Position numbers and translations under genes: made by a program
Origin: an uncultured Pelagibacteraceae bacterium
GTDB lineage: Bacteria > Pseudomonadota > Alphaproteobacteria > Pelagibacterales > Pelagibacteraceae
Length of the DNA: 64,000 nucleotides
Reading direction: 5' to 3'
Assembly: GCA_902614975.1 (NCBI GenBank)
Contig: CACMND010000001.1
Coordinates: 175,205 to 239,204 of the forward strand
The notes under the pieces: generated by a model
Seen by the model: only the letters and a program-made list of their open reading frames with translations
The model's database searches: none
Told to the model about the DNA's origin: nothing
Shown here: piece by piece, positions 36,344 through 46,707 of the stretch
Layout: each line of letters begins with the position of its first letter
Numbering within the stretch: position 1 is the stretch's first letter

Positions 36344-38148
36344 TCTTTATTAATTCTTAAAACACCAATGAACGCTTCTTGGGGAATCTCAACTTTTCCA
36401 AATTGCTTAGCTCTAGCTTTACCTTTTTTCTGTTTTTCTAGAAGTTTTCTTTTTCTATCGGTCGCTCCACCTCCATGGATTTTTGTTAATACATCCTTTT
36501 TAAAACCTTTGATAGTTTCTCTAGCAATAATTTTACCTCCGATAGCCGCTTGGACTGGTATCATAAAATTATGCCTTGGAATTAAATCTTTTAATTTTTC
36601 ACAGACTTCTCTGCCAGTAGTTTGAGCAAAATCTTTATGTATCATCATTGCAAGAGCATCAACAGGTTCTGAATTTACAAGTATATTCATTTTTACCAGA
36701 TCTCCTTCTTTGTGATCAATAATTTCATAATCAAAACTAGCATATCCGCTTGTCATAGATTTAAGACGATCATTAAAATCGAATACAACCTCATTTAAAG
36801 GTATCTCATAATTAATTACTGCACGATTTCCTGAATAACTTAAATTAGTTTGTATACCCCTTTTATTTTGACATAACTTAATAATTGATCCCAAATACTG
36901 ATCTGGAGTAATAATTGTAGCTCTAATCCATGGTTCTTCAATAAATTTAATGTGAGTAGGATCTGGTAAATTTGAGGGATTTTGAAGTTCAAAAATTTCA
37001 CCATTGTTTAAGTGAACTTTATAAACAACACCTGGTGTTGTGGTTAATAAATTTATATCAAATTCTCTTTCAAGCCTCTCTGTGATTATTTCAAGGTGCA
37101 AAAGACCTAAAAATCCACATCTAAAACCAAGTCCTAAAGCAGATGATGATTCAGCTTCATAAGAAAAACTTGCATCATTTAATTGTAATTTCGCAAGTCC
37201 ATCTTTTAACTTTTGATATTCAGAACTATCTACAGGAAATAAACCACAAAAAACTACTGGTTTACTTGGTTTAAAGCCAGGTAATGCATCTTGGAGAGGA
37301 TTTTCTGCATCGCATATAGTGTCTCCAACTTTAGTTTCTGATAAAATTTTAATACCAGTTGTAATAAAACCTATTTCTCCAGCATTAAGTTCACTCACAT
37401 CTTTTGCCTTAGGAGTAAAAACACCAACTTTTTCTACAATATATTCTTGATTTGTAGACATCATTTTTATTTTCATATTTTTTTTTAGTTTTCCATCTAT
37501 AATTCTAACCAATATGACTACTCCAAGATAAGTGTCATACCAGCTATCAACTAATAAACATTTTAATTTGCTATTTTTTTCACCTTTAGGTCCAGGCAAA
37601 GAGTTAATAATTTGCTCAAGAATTTCATCTATTCCTTGTCCAGTTTTTCCAGAGCAAGGAACAGAATTAGATGTATCTATTCCAATAACATCCTCAATTT
37701 GATTATTTGTTCTCTCAAGATCAGATGCTGGTAGATCAATTTTATTTAATACTGGAATAATCTCATGATTTATATCAAGTGCTTGATATACATTTGCCAG
37801 TGTTTGAGCTTCAACCCCTTGAGTGCTATCTACAATTAATATTGAACCTTCGCACGCATAAAGGCTTCTACTAACTTCATAACTAAAATCTACATGTCCT
37901 GGGGTGTCTATAATATTTAAAATATAATTTTTCCCATTTTTAGCTTTATAATTTAATTTAACTGTTTGTGCTTTAATTGTTATACCTCTCTCTCTTTCTA
38001 TATCCATAGAGTCAAGCACTTGAGATTTCATTTCTCTATCACTCAAACCTCCACATTTATGAATTATTCTGTCAGCTATAGTTGATTTCCCATGATCTAT
38101 ATGAGCTATAATTGCAAAATTCCTTATGTTGTCTATTGTATCACCCAT
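36340..38148 (-). CDS. lepA: Elongation factor 4 (LepA)
   Basis: LepA is a ribosome-associated GTPase, EF-G-like, that acts in ribosome biogenesis or back-translocation. The 602-aa protein shows AHIDHGKST (G1), the switch region [19 protein letters not shown] (G3), NKIDLP (G4), and the LepA-specific C-terminal domain with [19 protein letters not shown]. Length is normal. It lies 2 bases after pheT and overlaps the methyltransferase by 4 bases. Confidence 0.98.
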   Translation of the reverse strand: MGDTIDNIRNFAIIAHIDHGKSTIADRIIHKCGGLSDREMKSQVLDSMDIERERGITIKAQTVKLNYKAKNGKNYILNIIDTPGHVDFSYEVSRSLYACEGSILIVDSTQGVEAQTLANVYQALDINHEIIPVLNKIDLPASDLERTNNQIEDVIGIDTSNSVPCSGKTGQGIDEILEQIINSLPGPKGEKNSKLKCLLVDSWYDTYLGVVILVRIIDGKLKKNMKIKMMSTNQEYIVEKVGVFTPKAKDVSELNAGEIGFITTGIKILSETKVGDTICDAENPLQDALPGFKPSKPVVFCGLFPVDSSEYQKLKDGLAKLQLNDASFSYEAESSSALGLGFRCGFLGLLHLEIITERLEREFDINLLTTTPGVVYKVHLNNGEIFELQNPSNLPDPTHIKFIEEPWIRATIITPDQYLGSIIKLCQNKRGIQTNLSYSGNRAVINYEIPLNEVVFDFNDRLKSMTSGYASFDYEIIDHKEGDLVKMNILVNSEPVDALAMMIHKDFAQTTGREVCEKLKDLIPRHNFMIPVQAAIGGKIIARETIKGFKKDVLTKIHGGGATDRKRKLLEKQKKGKARAKQFGKVEIPQEAFIGVLRINKE

Positions 38149-38150
38149 TT

Positions 38151-40559
38151 TTAGGATCTAATTTTTGCGCCAGACTTTGACTCAACTGATGAGATAATTA
38201 GTTTATTAATATTGTCCAGGTCATTTTCATTTAATGTTTTTTCTTCTGACTGAATAGTTACATTAACAGCTATAGATTTTTTTCCCTCTGGTATATTTTC
38301 TCCTTCAAATACATCAAATACTCTTACCGACTTAATTAATTTGTTATCAACAGATTTAATTATATTAACTAATTCTTGAGATTTAAAATTTTTATTAATT
38401 ATAAATGCAAAATCTCTCTCTGATTTTTGGAAATCAGAAAATTTATATTCAGATTTTAAATCTTTTATCTTTTGTTTTGATTCTTTTATGTAATCAAGGC
38501 AAATTTCAAATATTACTAAACTTTCTGTTTTTATATCTAATTTTTTTATTATGTTTGGATGAATCTCACCAAAATATGCTAAAGCATTTTTTTCGTTTTT
38601 ATTTTGGTACACCCCTCCAGATTTTCCTGGGTGATAGTAAGAGGGTGTTTTATCATCTATAACAATATCATCTTTATAAATTCCTGCTTCACAAAGACTT
38701 TGAATCACATCTTTTTTTACATCAAATGTGTCTACATTTCTTTCTTTATCATTCCAAGATAATCTTGAAACCTTACCTGCCTTCACAGCACCTATAACAG
38801 TCAGTTGATCTCCAGGATTTTTTCCTTTAAAAGCCGGACCAATTTCAAATAAAGAAATATCTTTAAATCCTCTATCTAAATTTTTTTTTAAATAAAATAT
38901 CAAATTTGGGAAAATAGAATTTCTTAAAACATTTAGATCTGAACTAATTGGATTTACAATTGGTATTTCTTGATCATTTTCTTTGAATAATTGATTAATT
39001 TTAGAGTCCGTAAACGACCAAGTCACAGTTTCTAAATAACCTTTTGATGCCACGGATCTTTGTAAAAAATGAAATAATTTCTGATAATAATTAAGTGTAG
39101 GCTTTAATCTTGTCTTAACAGGTTCTGAAGTATTAATATGTTCATAGCCTTTTATTCTTACTATTTCTTCAACAATATCAATTGATTGAGTTATGTCTGG
39201 TCTCCAAGAAGGTACTACTAACTTTAAAATTTTTTTATTCTTAGATACATTAAAACCTAGCTTTTCAAGTATTTTAATTAATTCTTTATTTTCAACATTG
39301 AATCCAGTTGTTTTTTCAAAAAGAAATGGGTCAAAATTAATTATTGTTTTTTTATAATTTTCAATTTTTTTTACATCTAAGTTACTTATTTCGCCTCCAC
39401 AAATTTGTTTTATTAGCTCAGATGCTTTTATTAATCCTTCTTCAATCGATAAAGGATCTACGCCTCTTTCGAATCTGAATTTTGCATCTGTATCTATATT
39501 TAAATGTTTAGAAGTTTTCCTTATTGAACGTGGTAAAAAATAAGCAGATTCTAATAATATGTTTTTAGTTGAATATTCTGTTCCAGATCTTGTCCCACCA
39601 ATTATGCCACCAAGACCAAGCACTCCAGATCTATCAGAAATAACACACATATCATTATCTAAAATATATTTTTTATTATCCAAGGCTTCGAAACTTTCTC
39701 CTTTAGAAGAGCTTCTAACAATAATTTCATTATCTATTTTATCTGCATCATAAGCGTGTAATGGTCTATTTAAATCAAACATCACATAATTAGTAATATC
39801 AACTATCGCAGATATTGGTTTTTGGCCTAAAGACTTAATTTTGTCTTTTAGCCATTTTGGACTTTCTTTATTTGTTACACCTTTTATTAAACAACTTCCA
39901 AATATTGTACATCCTTGAACTTTTTCTTTTTTTATAGTTACATTTATATTTTGATTACCTCTATATTTTAAATTAGATTTTTTATTAATTTTTAATTTAC
40001 CAGCACCAGCAGCGGATAAATCTCTAGCAATTCCTCTTACCCCTAAACAATCTGGTCTATTGGGCGTAATTGACAAATCTATTACTTTTTCAGAAGTAGT
40101 TTTAAAATATTTTTCTCCAATTTTATTTGAATATTTATTATTTTTTAAATCTATTATTCCGTCGCTTTCATTGGATAATAGTAATTCTGATTCAGAACAG
40201 AGCATTCCATATGATGTTACACCTCTTATTTTGCTTACAGACAATTTCATCTGATTTTTAGGAATAATCGATCCTGGAGGTGCATAAACTGTCAAAAGAC
40301 CATTTTTTGCATTTGGGGCTCCACATACTACTTCTATTGTTTTATCACCACCTATATCAACATCACATAACTTCAATCTGTCTGCATTTGGATGGGTTTT
40401 GGCATTTATAATTTTTGCAACAATAAAAGTATCTAATTCAGATGTAGAACTCTCAAAACTTTCTACTTCTAGACCAATATCAGTTAATTTATCTATTATT
40501 TGATTATTATTAAATTTTGTATCAAGATGGTTTTTTAACCAGTCAATTGTGAACTTCAT
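38151..40559 (-). CDS. pheT: Phenylalanyl-tRNA synthetase beta subunit
   Basis: PheT forms the alpha2-beta2 enzyme with PheS and holds the editing and tRNA-binding domains. The 802-aa protein has the N-terminal EMAP-like tRNA-binding domain ([14 protein letters not shown]), the B3/B4 editing region with [10 protein letters not shown] and [19 protein letters not shown], a B5 domain, and the C-terminal ferredoxin-fold anticodon-binding domain with [10 protein letters not shown] before it. It overlaps pheS by 4 bases. Confidence 0.98.
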   Translation of the reverse strand: MKFTIDWLKNHLDTKFNNNQIIDKLTDIGLEVESFESSTSELDTFIVAKIINAKTHPNADRLKLCDVDIGGDKTIEVVCGAPNAKNGLLTVYAPPGSIIPKNQMKLSVSKIRGVTSYGMLCSESELLLSNESDGIIDLKNNKYSNKIGEKYFKTTSEKVIDLSITPNRPDCLGVRGIARDLSAAGAGKLKINKKSNLKYRGNQNINVTIKKEKVQGCTIFGSCLIKGVTNKESPKWLKDKIKSLGQKPISAIVDITNYVMFDLNRPLHAYDADKIDNEIIVRSSSKGESFEALDNKKYILDNDMCVISDRSGVLGLGGIIGGTRSGTEYSTKNILLESAYFLPRSIRKTSKHLNIDTDAKFRFERGVDPLSIEEGLIKASELIKQICGGEISNLDVKKIENYKKTIINFDPFLFEKTTGFNVENKELIKILEKLGFNVSKNKKILKLVVPSWRPDITQSIDIVEEIVRIKGYEHINTSEPVKTRLKPTLNYYQKLFHFLQRSVASKGYLETVTWSFTDSKINQLFKENDQEIPIVNPISSDLNVLRNSIFPNLIFYLKKNLDRGFKDISLFEIGPAFKGKNPGDQLTVIGAVKAGKVSRLSWNDKERNVDTFDVKKDVIQSLCEAGIYKDDIVIDDKTPSYYHPGKSGGVYQNKNEKNALAYFGEIHPNIIKKLDIKTESLVIFEICLDYIKESKQKIKDLKSEYKFSDFQKSERDFAFIINKNFKSQELVNIIKSVDNKLIKSVRVFDVFEGENIPEGKKSIAVNVTIQSEEKTLNENDLDNINKLIISSVESKSGAKIRS

Positions 40560-41623
40560 CTACTCAGTCCTCTATAATTTGAAGGGACATCCAATGGATC
40601 AAAGCCAAAGTGACTTAACCATCTATAATCAGTCTCAAAAAAGGCTCTTAAATCATTAATTCCATATTTTAACATTCCAAGTCTGTCTATGCCAATTCCA
40701 AAGGCATATCCTTGATATTTACTTGGATTAACATTTACATTTTTTAAAACATTTGGATGAACCATTCCACAGCCTAGAATTTCTAACCATTTATTACCTT
40801 CGCCAATTACTATCTTTCCATTTTTAATTTCATATCCTATATCTACTTCTGCTGAGGGTTCCGTAAATGGAAAATGACTTGGTCTAAATCTCATTTTAAT
40901 TTTATCAACTTCAAAAAACTCCTTAATAAAATAATTTAAACATCCTTTTAAATGTCCCATATTTATATTCTTATCTATATGAAGCCCCTCAACTTGATGA
41001 AACATCGGAGCATGAGTTTGATCACTATCCGATCTGTAAGTTCTTCCCGGAGCAATAATTTTAAAAGGAGGTTTACCTTTTAACATAGTTCTTACCTGAA
41101 CTGGAGATGTGTGAGTTCTCAAAAGTAATTCCTTATTATTATCAAGATAAAAAGTATCATGCATATCTCTAGCTGGATGATTATCAGGTGTATTTAATGC
41201 TGTAAAATTATTATATTCATTTTCAACATCTGGACCTTCCTCAACACTAAATCCAATTTCAGAAAATATAGACGAAATTTCATCTATCACCTGAGAGACT
41301 GGGTGAATTTTACCAATTTCAATATCTCTCTCTGGAAGAGTTACGTCAATTTTTTCTTTCTCAAGCTTTAAATTAATTTCTTTAGTTTCTATTTCTTGAA
41401 TTTTAGTTAATATTTTATTTTGAAGTTCGTCTTTAATGTTATTTAAATCTGAAGCTAACTCTTTTCTTTCCTCTACAGAAATCGAACCTAATTTTTTAAA
41501 TTCGTTTGATATAATTCCGTTTTTTCCAAATAGTTCAGATTTAATGTTATTTACTTTATCAATATTATTTTCTGTATTAAGCTTATCGATATAATCATCT
41601 TTTATTTTTTTAATATCAGACAT
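40556..41623 (-). CDS. pheS: Phenylalanyl-tRNA synthetase alpha subunit
   Basis: PheS carries the catalytic class II core. The 355-aa protein has an N-terminal coiled coil (about residues 1-90), [10 protein letters not shown], motif 2 [23 protein letters not shown], the phenylalanine pocket with [14 protein letters not shown], and motif 3 [14 protein letters not shown]. The neighbouring rplT and rpmI follow the order known from many bacteria: thrS-infC-rpmI-rplT-pheS-pheT. Confidence 0.98.
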   Translation of the reverse strand: MSDIKKIKDDYIDKLNTENNIDKVNNIKSELFGKNGIISNEFKKLGSISVEERKELASDLNNIKDELQNKILTKIQEIETKEINLKLEKEKIDVTLPERDIEIGKIHPVSQVIDEISSIFSEIGFSVEEGPDVENEYNNFTALNTPDNHPARDMHDTFYLDNNKELLLRTHTSPVQVRTMLKGKPPFKIIAPGRTYRSDSDQTHAPMFHQVEGLHIDKNINMGHLKGCLNYFIKEFFEVDKIKMRFRPSHFPFTEPSAEVDIGYEIKNGKIVIGEGNKWLEILGCGMVHPNVLKNVNVNPSKYQGYAFGIGIDRLGMLKYGINDLRAFFETDYRWLSHFGFDPLDVPSNYRGLSR

Positions 41624-41666
41624 TCTAATAGAATATTTGTTAAAGGAAGAAAAACAATAGTCTTGA

Positions 41667-42023
41667 TTAATTTAATGCTGCTTGAGCCCTTTTAACTATA
41701 GTTTTGAATGCTTCGGGGTTATCATAAGCAATTTCTGCAAGAATTTTTCTATCTAATTTAATTCCTGATTTACTCAAACCATTAATAAACTTTGAATATG
41801 TTATACCTTCAGATCTGACACCAGCATTAATTCTTTGTATCCACAGTGATTTAAAATCCCTTTTTTTGTTTCTTCTATCTCTATAAGCATACTGCATAGC
41901 CTTTTCCATTGCTTGTCTTGCAACTCTTATAGTATTTTTTCTTCTTCCCCATTGACCTTTAACAGCTTTTAAAACTTTTTTGTGTTTAGCTCTGCTTGTA
42001 ACTCCTCTTTTAACTCTTGCCAT
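41667..42023 (-). CDS. rplT: 50S ribosomal protein L20
   Basis: The 118-aa protein is L20, an early assembly protein of the large subunit and in many bacteria an autogenous repressor of rpmI-rpl[32 protein letters not shown] and the [10 protein letters not shown] segment are typical. It lies 1 base after rpmI. I could not identify the L20-binding mRNA structure by eye. Confidence 0.98.
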   Translation of the reverse strand: MARVKRGVTSRAKHKKVLKAVKGQWGRRKNTIRVARQAMEKAMQYAYRDRRNKKRDFKSLWIQRINAGVRSEGITYSKFINGLSKSGIKLDRKILAEIAYDNPEAFKTIVKRAQAALN

Positions 42024-42024
42024 T

Positions 42025-42231
42025 TTATCCTCTTAAGCTGTAAGGCATATAAGATTTTACTATCTTACCATCTTGTTTGGATAAAACAGTTGTGCCTCTT
42101 TGTTTTCTAATTTGTGAATTTGTTCTTTTAATCATGCCGTGTCTTTTTCCAGCCTGTGGGGTAATAACCTTGCCTTTAGCTGAAATTTTAAATCTTTTTT
42201 TAGCTGAACTTTTTGTTTTTAACTTGGGCAT
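42025..42231 (-). CDS. rpmI: 50S ribosomal protein L35
   Basis: The 68-aa basic protein begins [16 protein letters not shown] and contains KRHGMIKRT, both typical of L35. It sits between infC (52-base gap upstream) and rplT, the standard arrangement. Confidence 0.98.
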   Translation of the reverse strand: MPKLKTKSSAKKRFKISAKGKVITPQAGKRHGMIKRTNSQIRKQRGTTVLSKQDGKIVKSYMPYSLRG

Positions 42232-42283
42232 AATTTTCGGGGTTATACAAATATTAAATTAAATTTACAACCAGAAATATGGC

Positions 42284-42829
42284 TTATAAAGGCTGGATTA
42301 CCATAATCATTTGCTTTCCATCAAATTTTGGCTGAAGCTCTACTCTTCCAATAGTCTCCATATCTGCCTTAATTTTATCCATTAATTCATTGCCAAGGTT
42401 TGAATGTTGCAACTCTCTCCCTTTAAACCTTATTGTAAATTTAACTTTATCGCCTTTTGCCAAAAATTTCTGAGCATTTTTAATTTTGAAAGTGTAGTCG
42501 TGAACTTCTGTAACCGGCCTTAATTTTATTTCTTTTAATTCAATTTTCTTTTGTTTTTTTTTTGCTTTGTTAGCTTTTTTTTGTGCGTCGTATTTATATT
42601 TACCCATGTCCATAATTTTACAGACAGGGGGTTTTGCATTCGGAGCAATTTCAATTAAATCTAGACCTTCGTTTTTTGCTTTATTGATTGCTTCATTTAG
42701 ATTTAAAATTCCTAAATTTTCTCCATCACTTGCGATAACTTGAACTTCATTTGATGTAATCCTATTGTTAGACCTTGGGCCTCTTGCTTTAGTTCTTTTT
42801 TGAAAATAATTTTGTTTAAAATCTGCCAC
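42284..42829 (-). CDS. infC: Translation initiation factor IF-3
   Basis: IF-3 checks the initiator codon and keeps subunits apart. The 181-aa protein shows RITSNEVQVI at the N-domain, DLIEIAPNAKPPVCKIMD, and the C-domain with TIRFKGRE. The start codon is GTG at 42829, fitting the rule that infC rarely uses ATG, which in E. coli underlies its self-regulation by start-codon discrimination. Only the thrS stop codon precedes it directly. Confidence 0.97.
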   Translation of the reverse strand: MADFKQNYFQKRTKARGPRSNNRITSNEVQVIASDGENLGILNLNEAINKAKNEGLDLIEIAPNAKPPVCKIMDMGKYKYDAQKKANKAKKKQKKIELKEIKLRPVTEVHDYTFKIKNAQKFLAKGDKVKFTIRFKGRELQHSNLGNELMDKIKADMETIGRVELQPKFDGKQMIMVIQPL

Positions 42830-44749
42830 TTAGATTGAAGGGGCTTTATTTAGATCGGAGTATTTTTTTATAAATTCTTTCAAAGCCATATTTTCTTGTT
42901 TATTAGAATCCAATCTTCTAATAGTTACACTGTTGGAGTCAACTTCTTTTTTTCCACAGATCAATAACATTGGTACTTTTGTTAAAGAATGATCTCTTAT
43001 TTTATAATTTAAATTGTGATTTTTAAGATCCACCTCGACAATCAAACCACTCCGTTTTAATTCCTTAGCTACACTTTTAGCATATTCATCAAAATCACTA
43101 GAGATTGGAATAACTACTGCCTGTAAAGGTGATATCCAAAACGGCAGCTTGCCTGCATAATTCTCTATAAGGATACCTATGAACCTTTCTAAAGATCCAA
43201 ATAATGCCCTGTGTAACATTACAGGTACTTTTTTAGTTCCATCTTTATCAACAAAAGAAGCTCCTAATCTACCTGGTAAATTTAAATCTACTTGCAAGGT
43301 TCCACACTGCCAATCTCTCCCGATTGCATCTCTTAAAACAAATTCAATTTTTGGTCCATAAAATGCACCCTCACCTTTATTAATTGAGTACTCTAGCTTT
43401 GTCGCTTTGATTGCCTCTAACAACGCAGCCTCTGACTTATCCCAAACTTTATCGTCTCCAACTCTTAAATCTGGTCTATCTGAATATTTTAAGATAACAT
43501 CTTCAAAACCAAGATCTTTATAAATTTCTAAAATTAAATTTGTAACGCTCAAACATTCTTCAGTAATTTGTTCTTCTGTACAAAAAATATGTGCATCATC
43601 TTGAGTAAAGGCTCTTACACGTAATAATCCATGCAATGCACCTGAAGGTTCATATCTGTGAACTTTTCCAAATTCTGACATCTTTAAAGGTAAGTCTCTA
43701 TAACTTTTAAGTCCTTGATTAAATACTTGAACACACCCAGGACAATTCATGGGTTTAATTGCAAATACTTTTTCATCTGGTGTAGTTGAAGTATACATAT
43801 TAGCTCCAAATTTTTCCCAGTGGCCAGACTTTTCCCACAAAGATCTATCAAGTATTTCTGGCGTATTTATCTCTTTGTAACCATCGTGATCTTGTTTCAT
43901 TCTCATATAAGAAACTAGTTTTTGGAATAAATTCCATCCTTTCTGGTGCCAAAACACAGATCCAGGACTTTCTTCTCTAAAATGAAATAAATCCATCTCT
44001 TTTCCAATTTTTCTATGATCTCTTTTTTCTGCTTCCTCAATTCTCTGAAGATAAAGGTCTAATTCTTTTTGAGTTGCCCAACCAGTACCATATATCCTTT
44101 GAAGCATTTCATTATTAGAGTCACCACGCCAATAAGCTCCAGATACTTTTGTCAGTTTAAAAGCCTTACCTATTTTACCAGAAGATACTAAATGAGGACC
44201 TCTACATAAATCATGCCATGTTTCGCCATGATGATAAATCGTAAGTTCTTCGTTTTTAGGAATGCTCTCAATTATCTCAGCTTTATATTTTTCTCCAATT
44301 TTATTAAAATGACTTATTGCTTTATCTCTCTCCCAAACTTCTTTTCTTGTTTTTACATCTTTATCTATTATCTCTGACATTTTTTTTTCAATCTTTTTTA
44401 GATCATCGCTAGTAAAAGGCTCTTTTCTTGCAAAATCATAGTAAAATCCATTTTCTATAACTGGCCCAATTGTTACCTGTGTGCCTGGGTATAGTTCTTG
44501 AACGGCCATGGCCATTATATGTGCAGTGTCATGTCTAATGACTTCTAAACCCTCAGGATCTTTAGCTGTAAATATTTCAATAGAACAATCTTGATCAATA
44601 ACAGTATATAAATCTTTAAGTTCACCGTTTATGCTCATCACCAAAGCTTGCTTACCTAAAGACTTGCTAATTTTTTCAGCAACCTCTGTGCCTGTCACAC
44701 TTTTTTCAAAGTTTAATTTTTTTCCATCAGGTAATGTAATATTTGGCAT
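42830..44749 (-). CDS. thrS: Threonyl-tRNA synthetase
   Basis: ThrS charges tRNA-Thr and edits mischarged serine. The 639-aa protein has the N-terminal TGS domain, the editing domain with RHDTAHIMAMAVQELYPG, the SAD block with RGPHL, the zinc and catalytic core with MNCPGCVQVF and motif 2 VHRYEPSGALHGLLRVRAFTQDD, and a C-terminal anticodon domain. It overlaps the glycosyltransferase gene by one base (TAATG). Confidence 0.98.
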   Translation of the reverse strand: MPNITLPDGKKLNFEKSVTGTEVAEKISKSLGKQALVMSINGELKDLYTVIDQDCSIEIFTAKDPEGLEVIRHDTAHIMAMAVQELYPGTQVTIGPVIENGFYYDFARKEPFTSDDLKKIEKKMSEIIDKDVKTRKEVWERDKAISHFNKIGEKYKAEIIESIPKNEELTIYHHGETWHDLCRGPHLVSSGKIGKAFKLTKVSGAYWRGDSNNEMLQRIYGTGWATQKELDLYLQRIEEAEKRDHRKIGKEMDLFHFREESPGSVFWHQKGWNLFQKLVSYMRMKQDHDGYKEINTPEILDRSLWEKSGHWEKFGANMYTSTTPDEKVFAIKPMNCPGCVQVFNQGLKSYRDLPLKMSEFGKVHRYEPSGALHGLLRVRAFTQDDAHIFCTEEQITEECLSVTNLILEIYKDLGFEDVILKYSDRPDLRVGDDKVWDKSEAALLEAIKATKLEYSINKGEGAFYGPKIEFVLRDAIGRDWQCGTLQVDLNLPGRLGASFVDKDGTKKVPVMLHRALFGSLERFIGILIENYAGKLPFWISPLQAVVIPISSDFDEYAKSVAKELKRSGLIVEVDLKNHNLNYKIRDHSLTKVPMLLICGKKEVDSNSVTIRRLDSNKQENMALKEFIKKYSDLNKAPSI

Positions 44750-45903
44750 TAGTTTATTAATTTTTTATACTCTGAATAAGTAGAAAAACACATTTTTTCA
44801 ACATTAAATTTAGAAACGACATTTTTTCTACCTTCTATGCCCATTTGATTGATAGTCTGTTCATCTAAATTCATAATTTCTATTAATTTTTTTGAAAGAT
44901 CCTCAGAGTTATTTGCTTCAAATAAAAATCCTGTTTTATTTTCATTTATAGTCTCTTTTGATCCCCCAATATTACTTGCAACTATTGGTTTTTTCATTGC
45001 CTGAGCTTCAACAGATATTCTTCCAAAGGCTTCTGGTTCTATAGATGAAGAAACAATGATGTCTGAAACTTTGTAAGCTAAAGGCATATTTTTACAATGA
45101 TCTATAAATTTTACTTGGTTAGTTAATCTGTACTGTTCAACTAACCTGATAAGTTTCTTTTTATAAAGTTGTCTTCCTTGATCGCTTCCAAGAATAATTA
45201 CATTAAATACCTCATGTCCTAAATTAATATTTACTTTATTAATAGCATCTAAAAACATTTCTTGGCCTTTCCATTCTGTTAATCTTCCAGGCAATAGAAC
45301 GGTTTTTCTCTCAATTTTAAGTCCCCATGATTTAAATAATTCATCTTCCTCTGTTTCTATAGTAGTTGATGGATCAAAATAATCAGTATTAATGCCCCTA
45401 AATATCACCAAGAATTTTTTTTTATCATTAAGGTATTCAGAGTAGTTTTCTTTAATATGCGAAAATATAAAATTAGACCCAGCAATAATTAAATCTGATC
45501 TCAACATTACAGAATTATATAATTTTTTTAATTTACTTTTAAAATTATATGTTCCATGAAATGTAGTGACAAATTTACGTCGTGTGATTTTGGTTGCTAA
45601 CAAACAAGACCATGCAGGCGCTCTACTTCTCGCGTGAACAATATTAATTCCATAAAATAGAATTATTAAAGAAATAATTATAGAATTAATAAAAACTAAA
45701 ATGGGGTTTTTGGAATTAACAGGTAATCTTATATATTTAACTTTTTTTTTATCAATAAACTTTGTTAATTCACCACCGTTGCATATTAAAAAAGATTTAC
45801 ACTCATTTTCATGTAGATAGTGTGCGATATCATAACAACCTGTTTCTGCGCCACCGTATCCAAGTTTTGGTATAACTTGCAGAACTTTCAATTTTGAATG
45901 CAT
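44749..45903 (-). CDS. Glycosyltransferase family 4 protein
   Basis: This 384-aa cytosolic glycosyltransferase has the GT-B fold: PKLGYGGAETGCYDIAHYL at the N-terminus, an acceptor-side domain with HARSRAPAW, and a nucleotide-sugar-binding C-terminal domain with LLPGRLTEWKGQEMFL, the SSSIEPEAFGRISVEAQA motif (the conserved Glu pair) and VASNIGG. It most likely acts in lipopolysaccharide or lipid glycosylation, but neither sugar nor acceptor can be read. It is the first gene of the thrS operon and is divergent from the hydrolase gene 42 bases away. Confidence 0.88.
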   Translation of the reverse strand: MHSKLKVLQVIPKLGYGGAETGCYDIAHYLHENECKSFLICNGGELTKFIDKKKVKYIRLPVNSKNPILVFINSIIISLIILFYGINIVHARSRAPAWSCLLATKITRRKFVTTFHGTYNFKSKLKKLYNSVMLRSDLIIAGSNFIFSHIKENYSEYLNDKKKFLVIFRGINTDYFDPSTTIETEEDELFKSWGLKIERKTVLLPGRLTEWKGQEMFLDAINKVNINLGHEVFNVIILGSDQGRQLYKKKLIRLVEQYRLTNQVKFIDHCKNMPLAYKVSDIIVSSSIEPEAFGRISVEAQAMKKPIVASNIGGSKETINENKTGFLFEANNSEDLSKKLIEIMNLDEQTINQMGIEGRKNVVSKFNVEKMCFSTYSEYKKLIN

Positions 45904-45945
45904 ATGGTAGAGTTATTATATTTCAAATCAATTTTAATACTTTAT

Positions 45946-46707
45946 ATGAAAAAATTTAAATTTCTAAAAATTTCTAAAACAAAAAAACTAAGATTTATAA
46001 GCAATTATTATAAGAAAAATCTTTATATTATATTTTTACCAGGTTTTGCATCCGATATAGAAGGAGACAAACCTAAAAGATTTTTAAACTATGCTAAAAA
46101 AAATAAATTTGGTTTTTTGGCACTAGAATATTCTGGATACGGAAAATCTTCAGGTGAATTTACAAAAGGGAATATTTCCACTTGGGCAAATGATGCAAAA
46201 CAGACTATTAAGAATATAGTTAAAAAAAATGATATAATTTTAATAGGTTCAAGTATGGGTGCTTGGATTTCTTTATTATTATTTAAATCAATTAAGAAAC
46301 AGATTAAAGGCTTTATGGGAATTGGCTCTGCTCCAGAATTTTTAACAAGAATAATGTGGAAAAAATTTTCAAAAAAGACAAAGAGTGAAATTATCAAAAA
46401 AGGTATTAGCAAAATTAAAAATGGCGGATATGAATATCTCATAACTAATCAATTAATTAAAGATGGAAGAAAAAAACAAAATAAAGTTTTGAATATTAAA
46501 ATTCCAATGAAAATACCTGTTACTATGGTCCATGGTCAAAAAGATGAAGTTGTACCAATTAAATACTCAAGAGAAGTTTTAAAAATCTTTAGCAAAGCAA
46601 AAAAAAAATTAAATATCATTAAGAAGGGCGACCATAGTCTCTCGTCAAAAAAAAATCTAAATATTATTTGTAAAGAGTTAGATAATATTATTAAAAATAC
46701 TAACTAG
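45946..46707 (+). CDS. Alpha/beta hydrolase
   Basis: This 253-aa protein has the catalytic triad of an alpha/beta hydrolase: nucleophile Ser in GSSMGAW, Asp in HGQKDEVVP and His in GDHSL, with FLPGFASD for the oxyanion hole and EYSGYGKSSGE as a family mark. It resembles the palmitoyl-protein-thioesterase ABHD10 group, a possible depalmitoylase or esterase. The start at 45946 is preferred over an in-frame ATG at 45898 that would add a hydrophobic stretch overlapping the divergent gene. It is Lys-rich and overlaps gltB by 8 bases (convergent). Confidence 0.82.
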   Translation: MKKFKFLKISKTKKLRFISNYYKKNLYIIFLPGFASDIEGDKPKRFLNYAKKNKFGFLALEYSGYGKSSGEFTKGNISTWANDAKQTIKNIVKKNDIILIGSSMGAWISLLLFKSIKKQIKGFMGIGSAPEFLTRIMWKKFSKKTKSEIIKKGISKIKNGGYEYLITNQLIKDGRKKQNKVLNIKIPMKIPVTMVHGQKDEVVPIKYSREVLKIFSKAKKKLNIIKKGDHSLSSKKNLNIICKELDNIIKNTN